From: CAZFOB01 sp964520325
GTDB lineage: Bacteria > Actinomycetota > JAICYB01
Direction: 5' to 3'
NCBI GenBank assembly: GCA_964520325.1
Contig: CAZFOB010000008.1
Coordinates: 82,477 to 146,476, forward strand
DNA length: 64,000 nucleotides
Positions within the stretch are counted from its first letter, which is position 1. Every line of letters begins with the position of its first letter. The notes under the pieces are model-generated. The model was not told the origin of the DNA. It searched no databases and was given only the letters and a program-made list of their open reading frames with translations. A program made the translations under genes and the position numbers. This document shows, piece by piece, positions 16,150 to 24,158 of this stretch.

Positions 16150-16852
16150 CAGACCGACAAGCCAGCTCATCCCGATGGTGATCGAGAGCACCGGACGCGG
16201 CGAGCGCGCATTCGACATCTACTCTCGACTTCTCAAGGACGGCATCATCTTCCTGGGCACCCCGATCGACGACCAGGTCGCGAACCTCGTGATGGCGCAG
16301 ATGCTCTTTCTCGAGTCCGAGGATTCGGAGCGCGACATCCGCATCTATATCAACTCTCCCGGCGGCGACATCTACGCACTGCTGTCGATCTACGACACGA
16401 TGCAGTACGTCCGCAACGACGTGTCCACGACGGTGATGGGCATGGCGGCTTCGGCCGCTGCGGTCATCCTCGCCGCCGGCACGAAGGGCAAGCGCTTCTC
16501 ATTGCCGAACTCGCGCATCCTGATCCATCAGCCCAAGGGTCAGGCCGGCGGCCAAGCGGCCGACATTGAGATATGGGCTCGCGAGGTCTTGGGCCTCCGG
16601 GTTCGTCTCGACGAGATCCTCGCCGCTCACACCGGACAGTCGATCGACAAGATCAAGAAAGACTCCGACCGCGACTTCATCATGAGCGCCGATCAGGCCA
16701 AGGAGTACGGCATGGTCGACGAGATCGTCACTGCGCGCAAACTGGTCGCTCTTTCGAGCGGGAACGGCAAGGCGGACATCAAGGCGGACATCAAGCCGGA
16801 CGTCAAGCCGGAACTCAAGCCGGACAAGGCGGACGTCAAGACGGAGAAGTAG
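16142..16852 (+). CDS. clpP: ATP-dependent Clp protease proteolytic subunit, with repeat tail
   Basis: Serine peptidase that forms the tetradecameric degradation chamber fed by ClpX or ClpC. The catalytic triad is visible as S104 (MGMAASAAA), H129 (ILIHQPKGQ) and D178 (SDRDFIMS). The core ends near residue 205. The last 28 residues form a Lys/Asp/Pro repeat built on 12-base units (KADIKADIKPDVKPELK), not found in ordinary ClpP. Only one clpP is present here, whereas many actinobacteria carry adjacent clpP1-clpP2; a second copy could lie elsewhere. It is translationally coupled to tig. Confidence 0.96.
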   Translation: MTDRPTSQLIPMVIESTGRGERAFDIYSRLLKDGIIFLGTPIDDQVANLVMAQMLFLESEDSERDIRIYINSPGGDIYALLSIYDTMQYVRNDVSTTVMGMAASAAAVILAAGTKGKRFSLPNSRILIHQPKGQAGGQAADIEIWAREVLGLRVRLDEILAAHTGQSIDKIKKDSDRDFIMSADQAKEYGMVDEIVTARKLVALSSGNGKADIKADIKPDVKPELKPDKADVKTEK

Positions 16853-16900
16853 TGCCCGGCTTTCGGCCGATCCCGGCATCGCTACGACTGGGGGGCAAGG

Positions 16901-18181
16901 GTGGCGAAGTTTCAGGATGAGCTTTTGAAATGCTCCTTCTGCGGCAAGTCGCAGAAACAGGTCAAGAAATTGATCGCCGGTCCCGGCGTCTACATCTGCG
17001 ACGAGTGCATCGACCTCTGCAACGAGATCATCGAAGAGGAGCTGTCCGACACCGCCGAGCCCCGTCTCGAGGAGCTCCCCAAGCCCCAGGAGATCTACGA
17101 GTTCCTCGATCAGTACGTGGTGGGACAGGGTCATGCGAAGAAGGTTCTCTCGGTCGCCGTCTACAACCACTACAAGCGCGTCTCGATGGGTCAGCAGCGC
17201 TCCGACGGCGAGGTCGAGCTCCAGAAGTCGAACGTGATGATCATCGGACCGACGGGCTGCGGGAAGACGCACCTCGCGCAAACCCTCGCGCGCATGCTCA
17301 ACGTCCCGTTCGCGATCGCCGATGCCACCGCGCTTACCGAAGCCGGCTACGTCGGCGAGGATGTGGAGAACATCCTCCTCAAGCTCATCCAGGCCGCCGA
17401 CTACGACGTCAAACGCGCCGAGACCGGGATCATCTATATCGACGAGGTCGACAAGATCGCTCGGAAGTCAGAGAACCCGTCTATCACGCGTGACGTCTCG
17501 GGTGAAGGTGTGCAACAAGCGCTGCTCAAGATCCTCGAGGGAACAGTCGCTTCGGTTCCCCCACAAGGTGGACGCAAGCACCCGCACCAGGAGTTCATCC
17601 AGATCGACACGACCAACATCTTGTTCATCTGCGGCGGTGCCTTCGCCGGGCTCGAGAAGATCGTCGAGTCACGCATCGGCCGCAAAGGCATCGGGTTTGG
17701 CGCCGACGTGCGCAAGCTCGCCGAGAAGGACATCGGCGAGATCCTCGAGCAGGTCATGCCCGAAGATCTCCTCAAGTACGGACTCATCCCCGAGTTCATC
17801 GGACGCCTTCCCATCACAACCTCGGTCCACAACCTCGAAGAAGATGCGCTCGTCGAGATCCTCACGCGTCCGAAGAACGCGATCATCAAGCAGTATTCGA
17901 AGTTCCTGGAGTTCGACGATGTCGAACTCCAGATCACCGACGACGCACTCCGCGAGATCGCGAAGGAAGCACTCAAGCGCGGGACGGGCTGCCGGGCGCT
18001 TCGTGCGATCGTCGAGGACGTGCTGCTCGATGTCATGTACGAGATCCCGTCGACCTCCGACATCGAGAAGTGCGTGGTAACAAAAGAGACGGTGCTGAAG
18101 GAAGCACCGCCTACCCTTGTCGCCCGCGGTGGCTCCGCAGCCGCCCGCGCGCCCCGCCAGAAGCGCGAACGCAGCGCCTAG
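16901..18181 (+). CDS. clpX: ATP-dependent Clp protease ATPase subunit ClpX
   Basis: AAA+ unfoldase that recognises substrates and threads them into ClpP. The N-terminal zinc-binding domain has C11, C14, C33 and C36 (CSFCGK, CDECIDLC). Further on are the Walker A motif GPTGCGKTHLAQ near residue 112, GYVGEDVEN (pore loop), Walker B IIYIDEVDKIA, the IGFGADV ClpP-binding loop region, and RGTGCRALR (sensor 2). The start is GTG at 16901. The length of 426 is normal. It converges with the amidase gene. Confidence 0.97.
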   Translation: MAKFQDELLKCSFCGKSQKQVKKLIAGPGVYICDECIDLCNEIIEEELSDTAEPRLEELPKPQEIYEFLDQYVVGQGHAKKVLSVAVYNHYKRVSMGQQRSDGEVELQKSNVMIIGPTGCGKTHLAQTLARMLNVPFAIADATALTEAGYVGEDVENILLKLIQAADYDVKRAETGIIYIDEVDKIARKSENPSITRDVSGEGVQQALLKILEGTVASVPPQGGRKHPHQEFIQIDTTNILFICGGAFAGLEKIVESRIGRKGIGFGADVRKLAEKDIGEILEQVMPEDLLKYGLIPEFIGRLPITTSVHNLEEDALVEILTRPKNAIIKQYSKFLEFDDVELQITDDALREIAKEALKRGTGCRALRAIVEDVLLDVMYEIPSTSDIEKCVVTKETVLKEAPPTLVARGGSAAARAPRQKRERSA

Positions 18182-18196
18182 ATCTTCCTGAGGGCG

Positions 18197-19555
18197 TCAG
18201 TCCGGCGTGCGCAGGTGCCAGTCGGTCGCGTCCTGATACGCGGCGCCGACCGAACACAGCACAGCCTCCGACCATTCGCGGCCGATCAGCTGTCCGCCGA
18301 TGGGCGTCCCCATGCTCGAGAAGCCGATCGGGAGCGCGAGAGCCGGCAGTCCGGCGACGTTCACGGGCAGCGTGTTGCGCGCGCATCCTCCGCCGTGGAC
18401 GTCGACGGTGCCGCCCTCGACCGTGATCTCGATGTCGTCGATCCTCGGCGCAGGGAACACGGTGCACGGCGCAAGAAGGACATCGGCGTCCTCGAACGCA
18501 GTGGCGAACTCTCGACGAACCTCGAGCTCCAGCTCCCGGCCCGCGAAAGCATCGGGGGCGCTCAGGTTGCGTCCGACCGTGATGTAGGCCGCCAGGTTCG
18601 GAGTGATCTTGTCGTTGTCCCACAGGTCGCGGTAGCAATGGGCGACCTCGGCCAAGCGCGTCGCGAAAGTGCCGAATGCGTTCGCGATGTCCGGTCCGGC
18701 GACATCGACGACGGTCATGCCGAGCGACGCAAGCGTTTGCGCAGCTAGCTCGATCCCGACACGTGTCTCGGGATGGACGAGCTCGAAGTACGAACGCGGG
18801 ATCCCCAGGCGTAGACCGTGGAGAGAGTTCGGCCGCTCGATCGGCGTACCCGCACGTGACCAGAGGTACTCCGCGTCGTAGCCGGCGATGATCGAGTGCA
18901 CGAGTGCGCAGTCCAAGGCGCTTCGAGCGAGCGGCCCGGCTGTGTCGAGTGTCGGGCACATCGGCATCGCGCCGCGCAGGCTTACGCTGCCGTGCGTCGG
19001 CTTGAGTCCGGTGACGCCGCAGAACGATGACGGGATGCGGATCGAGCCTCCGGTGTCTGAGCCCATCGCCATCGCGACGACGCCGGCAGCGACCGCGGCC
19101 GCCGATCCTCCAGACGATCCGCCCGGGATGCGGGCGGTGTCCCACGGGTTCAAGACCGGCCCATAAGACGAGACGAGCGTCGTTGCGCCGCACGCGAGCT
19201 CGTGCTGGTTCGTCTTCGCAACGACGATCGCTCCGGCCGCGCGGAGCTTGGCGGTGACGACGGAATCTTCCGTCGCGACCTGACGATCGTCGTAGGCGGC
19301 GCAGCACCCGGTCGTTCGCACTCCGGCGACGTCATAGAGATCTTTCACTGCGATCGGGACGCCGTGCAGCGGTCCGACAGAAGGGGCCCCCTCAAGAGCT
19401 TTTGCTCGTGCGATGGCATCGTCGGCGAGGACGTGCGTGAACGCGTTGAGAACCGGCTGGACGCGCGCGATGTTCTGCAGAGCTTGCTCGACGAGCTCCA
19501 CCGGCGAGATCTCGCCCGAGGCGACAGCGGCGGCCTGCTCGGTCAGCGTACGCAC
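18197..19555 (-). CDS. Amidase signature family enzyme (GatA-like)
   Basis: The 452 residues have the Ser-cisSer-Lys triad of the amidase signature family: Lys in GVPIAVKDL (about 71), the Gly/Ser-rich GGSSGGSAAAVAAG, and the nucleophile segment GSDTGGSIRIP. It resembles GatA, the amidotransferase subunit that makes Gln-tRNA or Asn-tRNA. However, no gatB or gatC is adjacent and the C-terminal half looks more like a stand-alone amidase, so a broad amidase call is safer. The GTG start lies 6 bases after minus-strand TAGGCT (leaderless), divergent from the valS leader. Confidence 0.85.
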   Translation of the reverse strand: MRTLTEQAAAVASGEISPVELVEQALQNIARVQPVLNAFTHVLADDAIARAKALEGAPSVGPLHGVPIAVKDLYDVAGVRTTGCCAAYDDRQVATEDSVVTAKLRAAGAIVVAKTNQHELACGATTLVSSYGPVLNPWDTARIPGGSSGGSAAAVAAGVVAMAMGSDTGGSIRIPSSFCGVTGLKPTHGSVSLRGAMPMCPTLDTAGPLARSALDCALVHSIIAGYDAEYLWSRAGTPIERPNSLHGLRLGIPRSYFELVHPETRVGIELAAQTLASLGMTVVDVAGPDIANAFGTFATRLAEVAHCYRDLWDNDKITPNLAAYITVGRNLSAPDAFAGRELELEVRREFATAFEDADVLLAPCTVFPAPRIDDIEITVEGGTVDVHGGGCARNTLPVNVAGLPALALPIGFSSMGTPIGGQLIGREWSEAVLCSVGAAYQDATDWHLRTPD

Positions 19556-19561
19556 GCGCGG

Positions 19562-19567
19562 AGCCTA
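19562..19567 (-). promoter_or_regulatory. -10 box of a leaderless promoter for the amidase gene
   Basis: Minus-strand TAGGCT-N6-GTG. The divergent valS promoter box (19576-19581) is only 8 bases away. Confidence 0.45.
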
Positions 19568-19575
19568 CTGGTTGG

Positions 19576-19707
19576 TACAGTGAGCGCGTGAACTTCTCGC
19601 TGCGCGTCGGTCCTCGAGTATCCGGCTGACAGCCGGATACACCACCGCGGCGTTGCCATCTGCCGGGGAACACCCCGAACCCATGGCGTAAGGATCGAGG
19701 ACCCGAG
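19576..19707 (+). promoter_or_regulatory. valS promoter and structured leader, candidate translational attenuator
   Basis: An extended -10 box (TGG-TACAGT, 19576-19581) predicts a start at 19588. The 120-base leader folds well. The outer stem GGTCCTCGA (19609-19617) pairs with TCGAGGACC (19695-19703), which contains the GAGG just before the valS ATG. An inner 9-bp hairpin GTATCCGGC/GCCGGATAC follows at 19618-19640. A third stem, GCCAT/ATGGC (19655-19659/19683-19687), encloses CGGGG/CCCCG. There is no U-run, so control would be at translation initiation. It is not a T-box: no TGGN bulge or GGTGG core is present. Confidence 0.6.
19588..19629 (+). CDS. Candidate leader peptide of valS (MNFSLRVGPRVSG)
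   Basis: The GTG lies exactly 6 bases after the -10 box, so translation would start on the first nucleotides of the mRNA. The 13-codon frame holds valine codons at 19606-19608 (GTC) and 19618-19620 (GTA). These lie immediately before the 5' arm of the outer stem and at the base of the inner hairpin, and the stop TGA lies in the hairpin loop. Ribosome stalling on valine codons would keep the outer stem open and free the valS ribosome binding site. Only two valines make this less certain than the leuS case. Confidence 0.45.
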   Translation: MNFSLRVGPRVSG

Positions 19708-22341
19708 ATGACCGAACTTCCCGCAACCGAACTTTCGAAGACGTACGACCCCAAAGGCGTTGAGGACCGCTGGTACGCCTTCTGGGAGGAGAAGGGGTAT
19801 TTCGCTGCGCCAACCGGTGCGCCCGGAGACCCGTTCAGCATCGTCATCCCGCCGCCGAACGTCACCGGTGCACTCCACATCGGGCACGCTCTGAACAATT
19901 CGATCCAGGACACGCTCATCCGGCGCTCGCGGATGCAGGGTCGGCCGACGCTCTGGGTGCCCGGAACCGACCATGCCGCGATCGCGACGCAGAACGTTCT
20001 CGAGCGGCGATTGGCAGCGGAGGGCAAGACCCGCTTCGATCTCGGACGCAAGGGGTTCGAGGCGCTTTTCTGGGAGTGGAAGGACGAATACGAGCGTCGG
20101 ATCCTCGGCCAGCTTCGCAGGCTCGGTTCGTCATGCGACTGGACGAAGACACGCTTCACGATGGACCCCGGGCTCTCGCACGCGGTGCGTACCGTCTTCG
20201 TCCAGTTGTACGACGAGGGTCACATCTACCGCGGCAATAGGATCATCAACTGGTGCCCGCGCTGTATGTCTGCGATCTCGGACATCGAGGTCAACCACAC
20301 CGACGTCGCCGGCGAGATCGTCACGCTGCGATATCCGCTCGCCGATGGCAGCGGTCACGTCGACGTGGCTACGACGCGAGTCGAAACGATGCTCGGTGAC
20401 ACGGGTGTCGCCGTGAATCCTTCGGACCAGCGCCATGCGGCGCTTGTCGGCAAGACCGTCGTCCTGCCTCTCGTCGGACGTGAGATCCCGATCGTCGCGG
20501 ACGATGCCGTGGATGCGGAGTTCGGAACCGGTGCGGTCAAGGTGACGCCGGCACACGACGCCACCGACTTCGACATCGGTGAGCGGGCCGGACTCGAGAA
20601 GATCAATATCTTCGACATGACCGCGACCGTGAACGACAACGGCGGGCCGTTCGCCGGGTTGGATCGCTACGAGGCACGGAAGCAGGTCTTGGAGGCGCTT
20701 CGCGCCGTTGGTGGCGTCGTGTCGGAGCAACGTCCATACGTGCACGCGGTCGGTCACTGCGACCGTTGCGGCACCGAGATCGAGCCGTGGCTCTCGGAGC
20801 AATGGTTCGTCTCGATGAAAGAGCTCAGCAAGCCCGCGATCGACGTGGTGCGCGAAGGGAAGATCACGTTTGTCCCCGAGCAGCCGTATACGCGCATGTA
20901 TCTCGACTGGTTCGAGAACATCCGTGACTGGTGCATCTCGCGGCAGATCTGGCTCGGTCACCGGATCCCGGCGTGGTACTGCCCCGACGGTCACATCACG
21001 GTCGCCATGGATGACGCCACTGCCTGCGCAACATGCGGTTCGAAAGCCATCACGCAGGACGAGGACACGCTCGACACGTGGTTCTCGTCCGGATTGTGGC
21101 CGTTCTCGACGTTGGGCTGGCCGGATGCGACGAAGGATCTCGTCTACTGGTACCCGACGAGCGTTCTTTCCACAGCGCGCGAGATCCTCTACCTCTGGGT
21201 CGCTCGCATGATCTTCCTCGGTCTGCACTTCGTCGGCGAGGTCCCTTTCAAGCAGGTGTTCATCCATCCGATGGTGCGGGACGCCGAAGGCCGCAAGATG
21301 TCGAAGTCCCTCGGGAACACCATCGATCCGCTCGACGTCATGGACGAGTTCGGCACCGACGCCACGCGATTCGCGTTCCTCGGTGCGTGTTCGCTCGGCC
21401 TCGACATCAGCTTCGCTCCCGACCGGATCGAAGGCGCGCGCCGGTTCTGCAACAAACTGTGGAACGCTTCGCGATTCGTCCTCGGAAGCGACCTATGGGG
21501 CGATGAGGCGCCGGGGGAGCCGGACAATGACCTCGCACTCCCAGAGCGGTGGATCCTGTCTCGCCTCGCTCGAACGCAGTCCAGTTTCGATCAGGCCATC
21601 GGTGGATTCGATTTCGCCGGAGCTGCTCAGCTCGCCTACCACTTCGTGTGGGACGACTTTTGCGACTGGTACCTCGAGATGGCCAAGCTCGGCTCGACGA
21701 CCCGTAAACAAGCCGTCTCGGCGACGCTCTACAACGTGCTGGAACAGAGCTTGCGCATGCTGCACCCGATGATTCCGTTCATCACGGAGGAGATCTGGCA
21801 GAAGCTGCCGAAAACGAAGGGCTCGACCGAGTCGATCATGATCGCGCAGTGGCCGGAGGTGCGCGAGGACCGGATCGATGGAAACGCAGAGCGCGACATG
21901 GCGCAACTGCAGGCGATCGTCGGTGAAGTACGGCGCTTCCGTGCGGAACACCAGATCTCGCCGCGCCAACCCATCGAGATCGTGGTCAAGGGGGCCGACG
22001 ATCTCGTCGGCTCGTACGCCGGTGAACTGAAGGCGCTTGCTGTGCTCGGGGAGGTTCGTGTGGGGGAGCGTCCGGAAGGGTGGTCGCGGTTGGTTGCCGG
22101 CGCGTGCGAGGTGTACCTGCCTCTGTCCGAGTTCGTCGACCTGGGGGCCGAGCGCCTGCGCCTGGAGCGCGAAGCGGCGGAGGCCGAGAAGCTCGCCGAA
22201 CGAGGCAACGCGAAGCTCGCGAACACCGGTTTCATCAATGGCGCCACGCCCGAGGTGGTCGAGAAGACGCGCGTCCAGGCCGCCGAACACTCCGGACGGG
22301 CGTTGCGTCTTCGCTCACAGCTCGAGGAGCTCGGCTCCTGA
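19708..22341 (+). CDS. valS: Valyl-tRNA synthetase
   Basis: Class I aminoacyl-tRNA synthetase that charges tRNA-Val and edits mischarged threonine. It has the HIGH motif at residues 57-60 (GALHIGHALN), a CP1 editing domain, a zinc-knuckle-like CDRCGTE and CATCGS, and KMSKS near 531 (GRKMSKSLGN). The C-terminal tRNA-binding domain ends with a coiled coil (RLRLEREAAEAEKLAERGN) typical of ValS. The length of 877 is normal. The ATG is preceded by GAGG inside the outer leader stem. valS, folC and ndk overlap end to start and form one operon. Confidence 0.97.
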   Translation: MTELPATELSKTYDPKGVEDRWYAFWEEKGYFAAPTGAPGDPFSIVIPPPNVTGALHIGHALNNSIQDTLIRRSRMQGRPTLWVPGTDHAAIATQNVLERRLAAEGKTRFDLGRKGFEALFWEWKDEYERRILGQLRRLGSSCDWTKTRFTMDPGLSHAVRTVFVQLYDEGHIYRGNRIINWCPRCMSAISDIEVNHTDVAGEIVTLRYPLADGSGHVDVATTRVETMLGDTGVAVNPSDQRHAALVGKTVVLPLVGREIPIVADDAVDAEFGTGAVKVTPAHDATDFDIGERAGLEKINIFDMTATVNDNGGPFAGLDRYEARKQVLEALRAVGGVVSEQRPYVHAVGHCDRCGTEIEPWLSEQWFVSMKELSKPAIDVVREGKITFVPEQPYTRMYLDWFENIRDWCISRQIWLGHRIPAWYCPDGHITVAMDDATACATCGSKAITQDEDTLDTWFSSGLWPFSTLGWPDATKDLVYWYPTSVLSTAREILYLWVARMIFLGLHFVGEVPFKQVFIHPMVRDAEGRKMSKSLGNTIDPLDVMDEFGTDATRFAFLGACSLGLDISFAPDRIEGARRFCNKLWNASRFVLGSDLWGDEAPGEPDNDLALPERWILSRLARTQSSFDQAIGGFDFAGAAQLAYHFVWDDFCDWYLEMAKLGSTTRKQAVSATLYNVLEQSLRMLHPMIPFITEEIWQKLPKTKGSTESIMIAQWPEVREDRIDGNAERDMAQLQAIVGEVRRFRAEHQISPRQPIEIVVKGADDLVGSYAGELKALAVLGEVRVGERPEGWSRLVAGACEVYLPLSEFVDLGAERLRLEREAAEAEKLAERGNAKLANTGFINGATPEVVEKTRVQAAEHSGRALRLRSQLEELGS

Positions 22342-23654
22342 ACTACGCGGAGGCGATCGAGTTTCTGCAGTCGCGCATCAAGTTCGGTATTCGGCCGGGA
22401 ACCGAGCGCGTCGCGGCGATGGTCGAGGCGCTCAACCGGCCGCAAGATTCCTATCCCGTGATGCACATCTCCGGCACGAACGCCAAGTTCTCGGTGGTGG
22501 CCATCGCGACGGCGATCCTTACGGAGTTCGGGATGACCGTCGGAACGTTCATCTCTCCCGACCTCGGCAACGTCCGAGAACGGATCGGGTTCTCACTCGA
22601 GCCGATCGACGAGGGGTCATTTGCCGACGTCGTCACGTACCTTCTGCCGTACATCGAGACCGTTGAAGCCGATCTCGGGGAACAGCTCACCTACTTCGAG
22701 CTCCTCACTGTCGTCGCCTATGAGGCGTTCTTCGATCGGGCTGTGCACGCAGCTGTGATCGAAGCCGGACTCGGTGGTGAGTTCGACGCCACCAACGTGG
22801 CGAACGCGCACGTTGGAGTGCTGACGAACGTGACGCTCGATCACGTCCGCCAGTTCGGTGGCGATCTCGCGAAAGCTGCGTGGGAGAAGGCCGGGATCGC
22901 GAAGCAGAACACCACGCTCGTCACGGGCGTCGAACAGGACGATCTTTTCGAGATCGTCCGCAAGCGTGCTGAAGACAAAGGCGCCCGTGCTGTGCTCCGT
23001 CTCGGGCGCGACATCGAGCTCGTCTCGCGCCAGACGGGTGTGGGGGGCCAGCTCTTGACCATCAGGACGAGGAACGCTATCCACGCCGATGTTCCGTTCG
23101 CGTTATACGGCGAGCATCAGGCGAACAACGCCGTCCTTGCCGTTGCGGCTTGTGAAGAGTTTCTCGGTGAGCCGCTCGACAAGGAATTGCTCGAGACTGC
23201 GCTCATGAGCGTGAAGACGCCCGGACGCATGGAGATCCTGCTTCAACACCCGCTGGTCATCGCGGACGGTGGGCACAATCCGGCATCAGCTTCTGCGGTG
23301 CGCGCGACGGTGGAGGAGACGTTTGGACACAAGCGTTTGGTCCTCGTGGTTGGGATGCTCAAAGAGAAGCTCATCGAGGACGTGCTCACCATCTGGGCGC
23401 CGATCGTGAATCACGTCGTCATCACCGCCCCGCGCAGCGATCGTGCGGCCGATCCGGACGACCTGCGCGAGATCCTGAGATCTGCGGGTGTCGCCGAGGG
23501 TGACATGGAGATCATCCATGGAGTGCCGTCTGCGGTCGACAGAGCGATCTCGCTCGCGGGCGAGGGCGATCTCGTCCTCGTGTTCGGCAGCTTCTACACG
23601 GCCTCCGAGGCCCGCGACTTCTTGCGCTCACCGGAGTCTTCGGAGCAATCTTGA
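22338..23654 (+). CDS. folC: Folylpolyglutamate / dihydrofolate synthase with CTG start
   Basis: Mur-ligase-type enzyme that adds glutamates to folate. The expected N-terminus (LNYAEAIEFLQSRIKFGIRP) begins at CTG 22338, which overlaps the valS stop as CTGA and has GAGGAG 8 bases upstream. No ATG, GTG or TTG lies in frame nearby; ATG 22419 would delete the first helix. The P-loop normally read as GTNGKGS or GTNGKTS is GTNAKFS here (residues 46-52), keeping the lysine but changing both flanking positions. The mid-region NVTLDHVRQFG and DGGHNPAS are canonical. The length of 438 is normal. Confidence 0.9.
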   Translation: MNYAEAIEFLQSRIKFGIRPGTERVAAMVEALNRPQDSYPVMHISGTNAKFSVVAIATAILTEFGMTVGTFISPDLGNVRERIGFSLEPIDEGSFADVVTYLLPYIETVEADLGEQLTYFELLTVVAYEAFFDRAVHAAVIEAGLGGEFDATNVANAHVGVLTNVTLDHVRQFGGDLAKAAWEKAGIAKQNTTLVTGVEQDDLFEIVRKRAEDKGARAVLRLGRDIELVSRQTGVGGQLLTIRTRNAIHADVPFALYGEHQANNAVLAVAACEEFLGEPLDKELLETALMSVKTPGRMEILLQHPLVIADGGHNPASASAVRATVEETFGHKRLVLVVGMLKEKLIEDVLTIWAPIVNHVVITAPRSDRAADPDDLREILRSAGVAEGDMEIIHGVPSAVDRAISLAGEGDLVLVFGSFYTASEARDFLRSPESSEQS

Positions 23655-24064
23655 TGGCTATGCAAAAGACACTTGTTCTCGTGAAGCCCGACGGAGTGCG
23701 CCGCGGACTCGTCGGCGAGATCGTCGGACGTTTGGAACGCAAGGGGTTGACCTTGCTGGCCGGGCGGCTGTTCACGATCGACCGCGAGCTGGCTGCAGAG
23801 CATTACGCGGAGCACACGGAAAAGCCGTTCTTCGGTGAGCTGGTGGACTTCATCACGTCGGGACCCGTGATGGCTATGGCCGTCGAAGGCCCGGATGCGG
23901 TGAAGGTGGTACGCACGCTCATGGGTCCGACGAATCCGGTGGATGCCCCTCCCGGGACCATCCGCGGCGATCTTGGGATCGAGCTCACCGAGAACCTGGT
24001 CCACGGGTCAGACTCGCCCACTTCGGCCACCCGCGAGCTGGGGCTGTTCTTCCCCGACCTCTAG
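23654..24064 (+). CDS. ndk: Nucleoside diphosphate kinase
   Basis: Transfers the gamma-phosphate between nucleoside triphosphates and diphosphates through a phosphohistidine. Visible are KPDGVRRGLVGEI near the N-terminus, MGPTNP near residue 92, RGDLGIEL, and the active-site histidine in NLVHGSDS (about residue 116). The length of 136 is normal. The ATG overlaps the folC stop (TGATG). It is last in the valS operon and is followed by two strong hairpins. Confidence 0.97.
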   Translation: MAMQKTLVLVKPDGVRRGLVGEIVGRLERKGLTLLAGRLFTIDRELAAEHYAEHTEKPFFGELVDFITSGPVMAMAVEGPDAVKVVRTLMGPTNPVDAPPGTIRGDLGIELTENLVHGSDSPTSATRELGLFFPDL

Positions 24065-24084
24065 CTTGGGTAACCGGGGGGTTC

Positions 24085-24137
24085 GGGGGGCTTGCCCCCC
24101 AACACAAAAGAACGAGGGCCCCGAAGGGCCCCCGTTC
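24085..24137. terminator. Paired hairpins, bidirectional terminator between ndk and the surface protein
   Basis: The first hairpin is GGGGGGC-TT-GCCCCCC (24085-24100). The second (24110-24137) pairs GAACGAGGGCCC with GGGCCCCCGTTC around a CGAA loop, with one mismatch. They sit between convergent genes. The T-run is weak, as is common in actinobacterial terminators. Confidence 0.75.
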
Positions 24138-24158
24138 GATATCCCTGCAGTAAGGCGT

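Noticed and set aside
16901..18181. Second clpP expected next to clpP in actinobacteria
   Set aside because: Only one clpP precedes clpX in this window; the following genes are unrelated. A second copy elsewhere cannot be excluded.
19576..19707. T-box riboswitch upstream of valS
   Set aside because: The ACCGCGG fragment at 19644-19650 recalls a T-box, but the GGTGG half and a TGGT bulge that would bind the tRNA-Val acceptor end are absent. The stems found are explained better by the leader-peptide model.
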